A stretch of DNA of 64,000 nt, from assembly GCA_041484525.1 (NCBI GenBank), contig JBGPHT010000007.1, positions 28,537-92,536 of the forward strand. The letters are read 5' to 3'. The notes beneath the pieces were generated by a model that was given only the letters and a program-made list of their open reading frames with translations, made no database searches and had not been told where the DNA came from. The first letter of the stretch is position 1. Every line of letters begins with the position of its first letter. This DNA comes from JBGPHT01 sp041484525. GTDB taxonomy: Bacteria; Acidobacteriota; Terriglobia; Bryobacterales; Bryobacteraceae. The position numbers were made by a program, and so were the translations under genes. Shown piece after piece: positions 17,119 to 25,962 of this stretch.

Positions 17119-18108
17119 TTAGTGTGACGGGTGTTGAAGCAATACTTGCGGGATCGGTTCCTTTAAAGTCCAGCCCTCGATATCTCGTACGGCCGGATCT
17201 TGCGGGGCTACATCGCGACGGATCGCAAACCGCCTTAATTATTCCCAAGCAGCCCAACAAATGCATCGAATGCATCTTCGCCGTTGGCTGAATTACCAAA
17301 GCCATCCTCGATGTTGGCCGCCAAATCTGCCTGAAGCACAATCGCCCTACGTTCGCACCAGGACAGGATCGTGCGCGCTTGGCTACTCCTGCCTTCGCGG
17401 CTGCGCTTTCCGAAACCGCGTGAGAGACCAAGGTGGCCGTAGGTCTCGGCTGGATAAGCTTCCAGGACAGTAATACCAGGTGATGCCAAAAGCACTGGAA
17501 GCTCCCCGTCAAATGGCCAGATCGAGATGGACCGGCTGCGAACTGCCGGCGCGAGCAGGTCCCGCCAGCCCTGGATCGCCGCCCGCCCAACCTGATTTGC
17601 CCCAAGGGTCCAAAAGATCGCATGCGTTGCCGCGCATGGCGGTCCGGCGATCACACCGCCGCAGGAGTTCCTCCGCATAGCGCAAACCCAGCCCGTCTAG
17701 GAGTTGTTGCTTTCTAGTGCCACCAGGCGTGCTTGGATAGAACGGCCGGGCCAACGAGATTTCGTCCGGCCTGGCGGCGGGATTGTAGAAGTCGGCCCAC
17801 CGGCCGTTTCCCAGACACAGCAACATTTCGGGAAAGCGTCCAAACCCAGCTCTCTCGGCGTAGGCTCGCGGCACTCCGATCGGGAAATCGAAGCCGGCCA
17901 GTATTGCCCCGGCGGGCACCTTTTCGCGCAATCGAGAGAAAAACGAATCTGTGTTCCCGACTGGTATCGGTCCGGCCGCCTCATAGGAACCTTTAGACGA
18001 CAATTGTGCGGCCGCAAGCCATCGCTTGCGGGCACTAGTGCTCCAATCGCAATGAACGATCAGCTCCGGTTTCACGACAAGTCCACTGTATCGCACCGCC
18101 AATACCAT
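17119..18108 (-). pseudogene. DUF429-like (predicted RNase H-like nuclease) gene with several frameshifts
   Basis: Three minus-strand frames together make one protein. Frame one (18108 to ~17640) gives VHCDWSTSARKRWLAAA, FDFPIGVPRAYAERAGFGRF and LRYAEELLRRCD. Frame two gives IFWTLGANQVGRAAIQGWRD, FDGEL and VLEAYPAETYGHLGL, stopping at 17235. A third frame gives DPAVRDIEGWTLKE and ends at 17119. The order and motifs match the DUF429 family from memory. At least two frame changes (near 17635 and near 17240) make it non-functional unless they are sequence errors. No neighbour suggests a role. Confidence 0.75.
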
Positions 18109-18173
18109 GACGTGTGCCCTGCCGTCCTGAACGGCGGGTCACAGGAGAATCGGTGAACAGTATTAGTCCCAGC

Positions 18174-19265
18174 CTAATCCAGCGCCCGCCCCGTCATCCG
18201 GCGCAATAGATCCTCATAAGCCCGCGTCACTGCTTCCCACGAATACCGTTCGCGCACGCGAGCCACTGCCCGCTCGCGGAGAGCCTCGCGATCGCTCTCC
18301 GACATTCCCAGCGCCAGTTCCAGCTTCGCCCCCAGATCGTCCGCATCAAAAGGTATGCCCGCATCGCTCGCCACTTCCGCATTCTCAGCCGTATTGCGGT
18401 AAAGCACGAGCGCGCCGCGGCCCATGGCTTCGATCAGCGCAGGATGCGTCCCTCCCACTTCCGTCGCGTGGATGTAGGCGAAGCAATGCGAGCCCAGCTC
18501 GTGATACCGTGCGCCGTAGATGGCGCCGGGAATTACGATGCGCGGATCGGCGGTCGCGCGCACTCGGCGGATATAGTCATGCGCGTACGGCGCATCGCCG
18601 ACCAGCGCCAACTTCATCGGCGTGCGCACTTTTTCGAACGCCTCGCGGACTTCGAGCGGATGATTCTCGGGCTCCATGCGGCTCACATAGAGGAAGTAGC
18701 GGCCCGCCTCCAGGCCGAGTTCCGCCAGGGCGCCCGCGCCCGATACCTTGCCGGTTTCCGCGCCGTAGGGAATGAAAGTGCTGTTCTTGCCATAGCGCTC
18801 GCGATAATAATCCTGGATGGCGCGCGCGTCCGTCACCACGACAGTGGGACAGAATGTAGCCAGCCATTCGGACGCGAGATACCACGTCTTCGCGAGGCGA
18901 TTCCACTTCTTGCGATTGCGCTCGAGACCGTCCACGTTGAGCGCCACTGGCATGCCGAAGATTCGCGGCCACAGCGTAAAGACGGCGTTGGCGCCGTTGC
19001 AGTAGAGGGCGGCATCCACGCGATGCGCCAGCAGGTGCAGCGTCGAGACGAAGGTGTGGGCCAGGGTATCGAAATATTTGTGCCGGATCGTGGGGAGATA
19101 TTGGAGCCTGACACCGCGGTAGCGCGGCTCGGGAAAACGCTCGCGGCAGTAAACCGTGACCTCGTGGCCGCGCGCAACCAGACGTGTGGAAAGCTCCTCC
19201 GCAAAGGTCTCGAACCCGCCGTAATTGGCCGGTATGCCCCGCGTGCCGAGGAGCGCGATGCGCAT
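18174..19265 (-). CDS. GT4-type glycosyltransferase with N-terminal DUF1972 domain
   Basis: This 363-residue protein starts MRIALLGTRGIPANYGGFET, the signature of DUF1972/RgpA-like rhamnosyltransferases. Residues 20-150 form the acceptor-side Rossmann domain. The C-terminal half has the GT4 donor site: YLYVSRMEPENHPLEVREAF-type sequence near residue 205, and EVGGTHPALIEAMGRGALVL near 275 in place of the usual E-x7-E. It probably adds a sugar to a lipid-linked glycan at the cytoplasmic face. It is the last gene of the minus-strand polysaccharide run, 3 bp after the preceding glycosyltransferase gene. Confidence 0.85.
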   Translation of the reverse strand: MRIALLGTRGIPANYGGFETFAEELSTRLVARGHEVTVYCRERFPEPRYRGVRLQYLPTIRHKYFDTLAHTFVSTLHLLAHRVDAALYCNGANAVFTLWPRIFGMPVALNVDGLERNRKKWNRLAKTWYLASEWLATFCPTVVVTDARAIQDYYRERYGKNSTFIPYGAETGKVSGAGALAELGLEAGRYFLYVSRMEPENHPLEVREAFEKVRTPMKLALVGDAPYAHDYIRRVRATADPRIVIPGAIYGARYHELGSHCFAYIHATEVGGTHPALIEAMGRGALVLYRNTAENAEVASDAGIPFDADDLGAKLELALGMSESDREALRERAVARVRERYSWEAVTRAYEDLLRRMTGRALD

Positions 19266-19268
19266 GGC

Positions 19269-20345
19269 CTAATGGCCGGCGAAAAAGGTGTCGGACCCCA
19301 TCTTCACCGAGCGGGCGAGCCCGCGCGCCATCTTCTTCGGAGCCTGCTTGCTGACGGGCGCGTACTGGAACCAGCTCGCCATGTAGGCGTGGTCCACGCG
19401 CCGGCTGGCCTGGATCAGGCGGCGCTTGGCATACACGCGCTTCAGGTTTTTGCCGAGGAACCAGAAAGCCTTCAGCGACGTGTGCTCCCACAGCAGGCAG
19501 CACAGCACCACCAGGGTGTCGCGCGCGGTGATGGAAAACCAGTTGCGCCGGTAGAGGTCCGGAGAAATGTTCTTGATGCGCATCAGGAAGCGATTCTTCA
19601 CTGAATGCATGTTAATCGCGGGCGGCAGCGCGCGGCGATTGCCGGGCAGCACCTTGCGGACGTGATAGCCGCGCGCGTAAGGCACGTAGAGGCACTGCCA
19701 GCCCATCAATTGCGAGCGCCACGCGACATCGGCATCTTCCCGGTAGACGAAGAAATCCGTGTCGAAGAATTCGCCGTCGAGCGAGATGTCGTCGATCATG
19801 GCGCGGCGATAGAGCGCGGCCGCGGCAGTCGCGCCGAACACGTATTCGTATTGCAGGTAGTGACCGTTATCCACTTCCTGGCTGCCGCGGTCGAGGTGCC
19901 GCAGCATCGGGTTGAAGTAGATGCCGGTGGAATCCACGACGGGCTTTTCGGGAATCTCGAAGTGCGCCGTCATGGTCAGCAGCTTGCCGCAGACGGCGCC
20001 GATCTTGCAATCGAACTGCCCGGCGTCCACCAGTGCCTGGATGAAGTTCGGCAGCAGCAGCACGTCGGGATTGAGCGTCAGCACCCAATCGCCGTTCGAG
20101 CGCTTGATGGCCTGATTCTGCGCCGCCGCGAACCCGGCGTTTTCCTCGTTGTAGTAGACCTGGCAGCGATCTTCGAACTGCTCGAGGATGTCGATGGTGC
20201 CATCGGTGGACGCGTTGTCCACGACGATGATCTCCATGTTCGGGTACTTCTGCGCCAGCACCGATTCCAGACAGCGCTTGATAAAACGGCCGCTGTCGTA
20301 TGTGACTATCGTGACGGAGACGAATTCGTTGTGCACCATGAACAA
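19269..20345 (-). CDS. GT2 family glycosyltransferase
   Basis: This 358-residue GT-A enzyme shows VTIVTYDSGRFIKRCLESVL at the N-terminus, IIVVDNASTDGTIDIL, GFAAAQNQAIKRSNGDWVLT and the DxD-type LNPDVLLL, then EFFDTDFFVYREDADVAWRS as acceptor/base region. This is the rhamnosyltransferase-like GT2 group (WbbL type). The C-terminal ~100 residues are basic and may sit at the membrane. It lies 3 bp upstream of the DUF1972 glycosyltransferase and 40 bp downstream of another GT2 gene, so it belongs to the polysaccharide operon. Confidence 0.88.
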   Translation of the reverse strand: MFMVHNEFVSVTIVTYDSGRFIKRCLESVLAQKYPNMEIIVVDNASTDGTIDILEQFEDRCQVYYNEENAGFAAAQNQAIKRSNGDWVLTLNPDVLLLPNFIQALVDAGQFDCKIGAVCGKLLTMTAHFEIPEKPVVDSTGIYFNPMLRHLDRGSQEVDNGHYLQYEYVFGATAAAALYRRAMIDDISLDGEFFDTDFFVYREDADVAWRSQLMGWQCLYVPYARGYHVRKVLPGNRRALPPAINMHSVKNRFLMRIKNISPDLYRRNWFSITARDTLVVLCCLLWEHTSLKAFWFLGKNLKRVYAKRRLIQASRRVDHAYMASWFQYAPVSKQAPKKMARGLARSVKMGSDTFFAGH

Positions 20346-20385
20346 GAACCTGAATGGTCGAACTCTTTGTACATCCGTTTATTTC

Positions 20386-21327
20386 CTAGGCCTCTAGCCC
20401 GGAGGCAACCGCTTCCTCCCGCCAGCCGAACCAAAAGCACCCGGCGGCGAGCCGCACAATATTTCCGTAGACTGCCAAGGGCTGCAGGCTCCGATGCCAG
20501 ACGACTTCAACTACAGTCCGCAAACAGGAGCCGGCTACAACTGCCAGGCACACCGTCCGAAATGCGCTTGGACGAAAGTGCTTGGCGGAATACCTAAGTA
20601 AACTACCATACCAACAAAACTGCCGCATCTCTACCGGTAACTGCGAAATCGAGTGTGCCCCCGTATGTTTTGCAACAGCGTCCGGTACGTACTGCAGCAA
20701 AAATCCCCGTGCCGCTGCCCGCCGGCAGAAGTCGACATCTTCGAACCAGAGGGGGAAGAAACTCTCGTCGAATCCCCCCAATTCCTGCCAGACCGACCGG
20801 CGGATCATGAGAAACGCACCCGCCGGCTGGTCTACCGCGAATCGCCGCGAGTAATCCAGCCCCAAACCGCGATACCTTCGATTTACCGGATTGTTCGGCC
20901 AGATGCGGTTGAGCAATAGAGCTTCCAAAACCAGGGTTGCCGGCGTAGGAAATCCCCTCACCATGAATCCGACCTGCGGTTTCCCTTTTTCATCCAGCAG
21001 GCATCCTCCGGCGCCGGCCACGCGCGGCTGCCGGCAAGCCTCCAGCAGCGGCTCCAGGCTGCTTTGTAGTACTGCATCCGGATTTAAGACCAGAACATAT
21101 TCGCAGTTCAATACAGCAAAACCTTGATTCACCGCCGCCGCGAAGCCACGATTGGTGGGATTTGCCACAAGGCGCACTCCGCGCCGCGAGGTTTCGGCCG
21201 CGGTGGCATCGGACGATGCGTTGTCCACCACCACGACTTCGGCGCCGCTCGCGACCGCCGCATCGAGGCATGCCCCGATTTCGGCAGCGGAATTATACGT
21301 GACGATGACGATTCCGGCGTCCGGCAT
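20386..21327 (-). CDS. GT2 family glycosyltransferase
   Basis: The 313-residue enzyme has AGIVIVTYNSAAEIGACLDA, VVVDNASSDATAAE, GFAAAVNQGFAVLNCEYVLV, LNPDAVLQ and FPLWFEDVDFCRRAAARGF, the standard GT-A rhamnosyl/galactosyl-type motifs. Two hydrophobic stretches near the C-terminus (FRTVCLAVVAGSCL) may attach it to the membrane. It starts 3 bp after the previous GT2 stop on the minus strand. GC content is somewhat lower than in its neighbours, which may mean separate acquisition within the cluster. Confidence 0.88.
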   Translation of the reverse strand: MPDAGIVIVTYNSAAEIGACLDAAVASGAEVVVVDNASSDATAAETSRRGVRLVANPTNRGFAAAVNQGFAVLNCEYVLVLNPDAVLQSSLEPLLEACRQPRVAGAGGCLLDEKGKPQVGFMVRGFPTPATLVLEALLLNRIWPNNPVNRRYRGLGLDYSRRFAVDQPAGAFLMIRRSVWQELGGFDESFFPLWFEDVDFCRRAAARGFLLQYVPDAVAKHTGAHSISQLPVEMRQFCWYGSLLRYSAKHFRPSAFRTVCLAVVAGSCLRTVVEVVWHRSLQPLAVYGNIVRLAAGCFWFGWREEAVASGLEA

Positions 21328-21330
21328 GTG

Positions 21331-22323
21331 TCACTTTGTCCCACCCCTGGTCAGTAGAAAGTACATCTTCCAATATGTATCGAAGCCCGTGGCCGCCTGA
21401 ATCTCGCGAATGGAGCGCTCGTTCGATTCGAGGAAAAATCCCAGTACGTTCTGGTCGATGGGCGTCGAGGTCTGGCGCGCCGCGTGGAAACGGCGAAGGC
21501 CCTCCCACTTGCCGCGCAAGCATGCGATGCCCGCGCCATGCCGCAACGCCAGCGCGCCCCAGAGTGTCTGCGCCACCACCGCCGGCCACAGATGAGGCGC
21601 CAGTGCCGGGTAGTGGCGCGCCAGCAGCAGAACCTGATTGCGGGCGATGTGCCGGACGGTTTCGGGATGCCAGCGGCCGAGCGCCGCGCTGCCACGGTGC
21701 CACGCAATCGCGGTGGGGACGTACAGGCCCGAGAGTTTGCGCGCGGCGCAGCGCATGCCGAAATCGACGTCTTCGAGATACGATTCGAAGCTGGTCTCGA
21801 GCCGGCCCACGCGGCGGAAAAGTTCGGCGCGGAAGAGCGCGGCCGTCCAGGGCGCGGACCAGATCGGTCGCGGAGCCGCGAACGAGGGGCCGTCGGTCCG
21901 GCCGCTGCCGGCACGCCAGGGAGTAGCTCCGCGGCAGACCAAATCGAACGTGGCGTCGATCGAATCGGTAGTTCCGGCGGCCAGGATTTTGCCCGTTGCG
22001 AACCAGGCCTCAGGCGATTCGGCGGCGGTGTGGAGCACGTCGAAATAGTCGGGCGCCAGTTCCACGTCGCTGTTGAGAACGGCCACCCACTCACCGCGGC
22101 TCTCTTCGATCCCGCGGTTCACCGCCGCCGCGAAGCCCGCGTTGCGGCCCATCGGAATCACGCGCGCGCCGCGCTCGCGGGCCAGGTCGGGCGCGCCATC
22201 GGTGGAGCCGTTATCCACCACCAGCAACTCGGCGGCGGCGAGCGTCTGCCGCTCCAGACTGGCGATCAGCTTCTCGAGCAAGGGGCGGCCGTTCCAGACG
22301 GGCACGATGGCGCTGATGCTCAT
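21331..22323 (-). CDS. GT2 family glycosyltransferase
   Basis: I start it at MSISAIVPVWNGRPLLEKLI (ATG 22323) because this ATG overlaps the previous stop (ATGA) and the domain begins there. Residues then give LLVVDNGSTDGAPDLA, GFAAAVNRGIEESRGEWVAV, LNSDVELAPDYF and FESYLEDVDFGMRCAARKL. The product is 330 residues, a GT-A transferase of the same subgroup as its neighbours. A C-terminal hydrophobic stretch around ALAPHLWPAVVAQTLWGALA may contact the membrane. Donor and acceptor sugars are unknown. Confidence 0.88.
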   Translation of the reverse strand: MSISAIVPVWNGRPLLEKLIASLERQTLAAAELLVVDNGSTDGAPDLARERGARVIPMGRNAGFAAAVNRGIEESRGEWVAVLNSDVELAPDYFDVLHTAAESPEAWFATGKILAAGTTDSIDATFDLVCRGATPWRAGSGRTDGPSFAAPRPIWSAPWTAALFRAELFRRVGRLETSFESYLEDVDFGMRCAARKLSGLYVPTAIAWHRGSAALGRWHPETVRHIARNQVLLLARHYPALAPHLWPAVVAQTLWGALALRHGAGIACLRGKWEGLRRFHAARQTSTPIDQNVLGFFLESNERSIREIQAATGFDTYWKMYFLLTRGGTK

Positions 22324-22994
22324 CGGAAGAAGCGCTTCTTCGCCAGAAATACGAGGTTGGTAAATCCGTCGCGCCACGCGTTCAATTTCGTTTCACCGAG
22401 GCGCGAGGAGTATTGGATGGAGATTTCGCCGAACCGGATGCGGGGGCTCAGCAGCGCTTCGATCTTGATCTCTTCGGAAAACGACATGCCGTCCGATTCC
22501 AGCTTCATCTCCTTAAGGATGGAGCGCCGGAACACCCACATGCCGGACTGCGAGTCGCGCACCCAGCGAAAGAACAGCAGCGTCATGGCGAGCGAGAGCA
22601 CCAGGTTGCCGAACTTGTTCTTGAAGCTCATGGCGCGCTCGTCGCGCACCGGAAAGCGGGAAGCGTTCAGGAAATCGACGTTCAGATGCAGGAAGGCCTC
22701 GATCAGGTAGGAGAGGGCATCGACGGGGTAGCTGTGGTCGCCGTCGAGGGTCACGATGAGGTCGCCGGTGGCCACCGCAAATCCGCGCTTGTAGCTGCGG
22801 CCGTAGCCGCGGACGTCTTCGCGGATCACTTTGGCGCCGAGGGAGGCGGCCACGTCGGAGGTGCGATCGGAGGAATTGTTGTCGACCACGATGGTTTCGT
22901 CGACGAAATCCGGCATGGCGCGCAGGACTCCCTCGATGCCCTGCTCCTCGTTGAGGCAGGGGATGACCACGGTTATGGACTGGCCTTTATACAT
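22320..22994 (-). CDS. GT2 glycosyltransferase of the dolichyl-phosphate mannosyltransferase type
   Basis: This 224-residue enzyme begins MYKGQSITVVIPCLNEEQGI and has ETIVVDNNSSDRTSDVA, GYGRSYKRGFAVATGDLIVT, LDGDHSYP as DxD motif and MWVFRRSILKEM. The short single-domain form matches DPM1-like transferases that load a sugar onto polyprenyl phosphate, or undecaprenyl-phosphate transferases without membrane helices. It is the first gene of the distal run of five glycosyltransferases. The divergent gap to the next plus-strand gene is 65 bp. Confidence 0.85.
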   Translation of the reverse strand: MYKGQSITVVIPCLNEEQGIEGVLRAMPDFVDETIVVDNNSSDRTSDVAASLGAKVIREDVRGYGRSYKRGFAVATGDLIVTLDGDHSYPVDALSYLIEAFLHLNVDFLNASRFPVRDERAMSFKNKFGNLVLSLAMTLLFFRWVRDSQSGMWVFRRSILKEMKLESDGMSFSEEIKIEALLSPRIRFGEISIQYSSRLGETKLNAWRDGFTNLVFLAKKRFFR

Positions 22995-23059
22995 GGGCCG
23001 ACTTTTTGCCGGGCTGGCGCGTCATTAAGGAATCAGGAGCGGCGCGCAGGCTTGATACC

Positions 23060-23611
23060 ATGATGAGAATGAAGCAATTGCTTTTCCTTTTGTCCGGTTT
23101 CGCCGGGCTGGCCGCGGCTGCGGACCTGGCCACGGTACAGAATGTGTACGTGCTGCCGATGGCGAAGGGCTTTGACCAATATCTCGCCAACCGGCTGTAC
23201 GGCGGACATCTTTTCCAGGTTGTGACCGACCCGAAACGGGCTGACGCGGTTTTCACGGATCGGCTGGGCGAGGGCTTCCAGTTCCAACTGGAGACCATTT
23301 CTCCGTCTCCCGAGGCTGAGAAGGCCGCCGAAGAAGAGAAGAAGGAAGAGAAGAAGGACGATGCCGCGGCTGCGGGCGGACTCGGAGGGCTCGGCGCCAT
23401 GATCGGCGGCCAGACGGCGAACAAGGTTTCGAGTCCGGCGCTGAACTCAAGCTTCGGGCGCGCCAAAGGCACGGTGTTCCTGGTGGACGCGAAATCGCGG
23501 CAGGTGCTGTGGTCGGTGTATGAGCCGCCGAAGAATACCAGTTCGAAAGAGTTGGACCACACGGCAGGAGACATTGTAAGCCGTCTCAAGAAAGACATGG
23601 GGAAGAAGTAG
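23060..23611 (+). CDS. secreted protein of unknown function
   Basis: From ATG at 23060 (MMRMKQLLFLLSGFAGLAAAA) the 183-residue protein has a signal peptide. A folded part follows (TVQNVYVLPMAKGFDQYLANR, GHLFQVVTDPKRADAVFTDR), then a low-complexity Lys/Glu stretch (EKAAEEEKKEEKKDD), a Gly-rich segment and a C-terminal domain with GTVFLVDAKSRQVLWSVYEPP. The end resembles periplasmic proteins that compare sugar or metal ligands, but I do not recognise the family. It lies on the plus strand between two minus-strand halves of the polysaccharide cluster, 7 bp from the end of the next gene. Confidence 0.6.
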   Translation: MMRMKQLLFLLSGFAGLAAAADLATVQNVYVLPMAKGFDQYLANRLYGGHLFQVVTDPKRADAVFTDRLGEGFQFQLETISPSPEAEKAAEEEKKEEKKDDAAAAGGLGGLGAMIGGQTANKVSSPALNSSFGRAKGTVFLVDAKSRQVLWSVYEPPKNTSSKELDHTAGDIVSRLKKDMGKK

Positions 23612-23618
23612 CGGTCCG

Positions 23619-25961
23619 TCACTTCCGCTTCTCCTTCACCAGCTCCCCGTAGCCTTCCACCAGCTTGCGCGTAATCGCGGCCATGTCCCAGTTGGTCTCC
23701 ACCTCGGCGCGGGCTCGGTCGGCCATCCGGGCGGCGGCTTCCGGATCCTCGAACAGCGCCAGCACCTGTTCGGCGAAGTCCGCGGGGTCGTCGGCCAGCG
23801 CGCACAATTCTCCGTCCTTTCCCGCGAGACCCTCGGCGCCGACAGTGGTTGAGACCACCGGCATGCCGGCGGCGTAGGCCTCGAGCAGCTTCACCCGAAC
23901 GCCTGACCCGCTGCGGATCGGACAGATGAACACAGCGTAGCGTGCCAACACGTCGCGCACGTCTTCCACGAACCCCAACATCTCGAGGTGCGCGGCGTAA
24001 TCCGCGTAGGCGTGGTCGGGCGGCGGATCGGAGCCGGCCACCACCAGCCGCGCGTTGGGCTGCCGCGCCAGGATGGGGCGGAGCGCGCGTTCGACGAACC
24101 AATCCAGCGCGACGCGATTGGGGTCGTGGCGGAAGCTGCCGAGGAACAGCATCGTGAGAGGCTCGCGGCCGCGCGGGCGGTACTGATACCGCGACGTATC
24201 GATGCCGGCGCGCAGGCCGTGGCGCAGCCGGGGCGCAATCTGCGGCAGAAACGAAAGCAGGTACTCGCGATTCGCCGGCGTGCAGGCCTGCACCTGGTCG
24301 AAGCCGGGAAGCGCGCGCAGTTCGTAGCGCAGCGCGCGCAGGTACTCGATGCGCGCCTTGACGCGGTCGAGCGCGCCGGGCACATGTCCGAGGCCGCGGC
24401 CGATCGACTGGAAGTAGACGTCATGCTCGAATAGCGCCGTCACAATGCGGCGGAACGCGCCGCGGTATTGCGCCATCGGGGTGTAATCGAGTTGCAGCAC
24501 GTCGATCTGTTTGCGATAAAGCTGGCGGTGGATCAGCCATTCGAGGTCGTCGTTGGCAAACTCGCGGACGGCGTGCGGCAGCATCGATCCCATTCCCTTC
24601 AGCTTCCCGCTGGGGCGCACGATCCACTCCGCCGAGGCGCAGAATTCGCGTAGCTCCTGGTTCTCCTGCTCCTGCGACGGCCAGTCCAGCAGTTCCACCA
24701 CGTGGACCTCGGCGAGCTTCGCCATCGCGCGCAGCGTCTGGTACATGAACACGCCGCCGCCGTGCACCGGCGGACAGATGGGGTAGGGCGAAACGAAGAG
24801 CACGCGCAGGCGCGCTGGTGCTCGCTGCATGGTGTCGAAGCGGTCGCGGAAATAGCCGCCGAGCGGGCGACGGAAGGCTTCGGTATCGTCCACCTGCGCC
24901 AGCGAGCGCGCCCGCCAGCGCGAATGAATGGCCCGTGGAAGCTGTCGGAACGCGCGCCACCAGGCGGCTGGATTCGGCCTGCCGGGCGCGTCGCCGAAGA
25001 GCACGCTGAGCACGGCGCCGGCCCAGCCGAAAAAGAAATGCGCGGTGAGTCGCCGCCACTGGTGGATGTTTTTCCAGCAGAAGAGCAGGTAATTCTTCTT
25101 CAGAACGGCTTGGATCTGCTCCTCGCGGAAGCGCTTGCCGATGGTGCCGCGGTGCTCGTGATAAACGATGCTGCGCGGCTGGTAGAGCACTTTCCAGCCG
25201 CGCTTCCACGCCATGTACCCGAGGTCGGTGTCTTCCAAATAGAAGGGCGCCAGCAGATGGTCGAAGCCGCCGAGTTCGAGAAACTTGGCGCGGTCGAATG
25301 CGCACGAGCCGCCGCCGCCGTAGAAGCACGGGAAGAGGCCGTCGACCGCGGGATCGATACGATGGCGCACGCGCAGACCGCCGTCCTCCCACCAGCCCTG
25401 CGTCAGTCCCGTCTCCTCGCGCAGCCGGGTAGGGTCGCTGAAAAAGATCTGGCAGGCGATGGCGAAAACGGCAGGATCGTGAAAGCCTTCGAGCAGCGGC
25501 GCCAGGAAATCGGGGGCCACCCGCATGTCGCTGTTGAGCAGCACGACGATGTCGTTCCGGGCCGCGCGGAAGCCCGCGTTCGATCCGCCGCCGAAGCCGA
25601 GATTCGTGGGAAGCGCGAGCAGGTTGACTTGCGGGAAAGTGGTACGCACAAAGTCGGCGCTGCCATCGGTGGAGCCATTGTCGACGACGACGATTTCATT
25701 GTCGGGGTTGGCGGAGAGGGCCTGAACAATCGAGGGCAGGTACTTTTCGAGCAGGTCCCTGCCGTTCCAGTTGGGGATGACGACCGACGCTGCCTGGCCA
25801 CCAACCGCCCCCTGGCGGTCGCGGCTCTGTGGCGTCATCCGCCGGCCGAACAATTTCCAAAAGAGGTCCGTCAACGCCAGCGCCAGTGCGCCGATCGTCA
25901 CCAGTAGCGGCGACAAAACCAGCAACGGCAAGGCGCGCAGAACGCGCTTCAGGAAAGCCAT
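23619..25961 (-). CDS. bifunctional glycosyltransferase (GT2 + GT4 fusion), membrane-anchored
   Basis: This 780-residue protein has an N-terminal membrane helix (LPLLVLSPLLVTIGALALAL), a GT2 domain at ~55-300 and a GT4 domain at ~390-770. The GT2 part shows ASVVIPNWNGRDLLEKYL, VVVDNGSTDGSADF, LLNSDMRVAPDFL and FYLEDTDLGYMAWKRG. The GT4 part shows LFVSPYPICPPVHGGG, FLGSFRHDPN, FICPIRSGSGVRVKLLEAYA and PVVSTTVGAEGLAG. Such fusions usually add two successive sugars of a repeat unit. It follows the coiled-coil methyltransferase gene by 1 bp. Confidence 0.88.
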   Translation of the reverse strand: MAFLKRVLRALPLLVLSPLLVTIGALALALTDLFWKLFGRRMTPQSRDRQGAVGGQAASVVIPNWNGRDLLEKYLPSIVQALSANPDNEIVVVDNGSTDGSADFVRTTFPQVNLLALPTNLGFGGGSNAGFRAARNDIVVLLNSDMRVAPDFLAPLLEGFHDPAVFAIACQIFFSDPTRLREETGLTQGWWEDGGLRVRHRIDPAVDGLFPCFYGGGGSCAFDRAKFLELGGFDHLLAPFYLEDTDLGYMAWKRGWKVLYQPRSIVYHEHRGTIGKRFREEQIQAVLKKNYLLFCWKNIHQWRRLTAHFFFGWAGAVLSVLFGDAPGRPNPAAWWRAFRQLPRAIHSRWRARSLAQVDDTEAFRRPLGGYFRDRFDTMQRAPARLRVLFVSPYPICPPVHGGGVFMYQTLRAMAKLAEVHVVELLDWPSQEQENQELREFCASAEWIVRPSGKLKGMGSMLPHAVREFANDDLEWLIHRQLYRKQIDVLQLDYTPMAQYRGAFRRIVTALFEHDVYFQSIGRGLGHVPGALDRVKARIEYLRALRYELRALPGFDQVQACTPANREYLLSFLPQIAPRLRHGLRAGIDTSRYQYRPRGREPLTMLFLGSFRHDPNRVALDWFVERALRPILARQPNARLVVAGSDPPPDHAYADYAAHLEMLGFVEDVRDVLARYAVFICPIRSGSGVRVKLLEAYAAGMPVVSTTVGAEGLAGKDGELCALADDPADFAEQVLALFEDPEAAARMADRARAEVETNWDMAAITRKLVEGYGELVKEKRK

Positions 25962-25962
25962 G

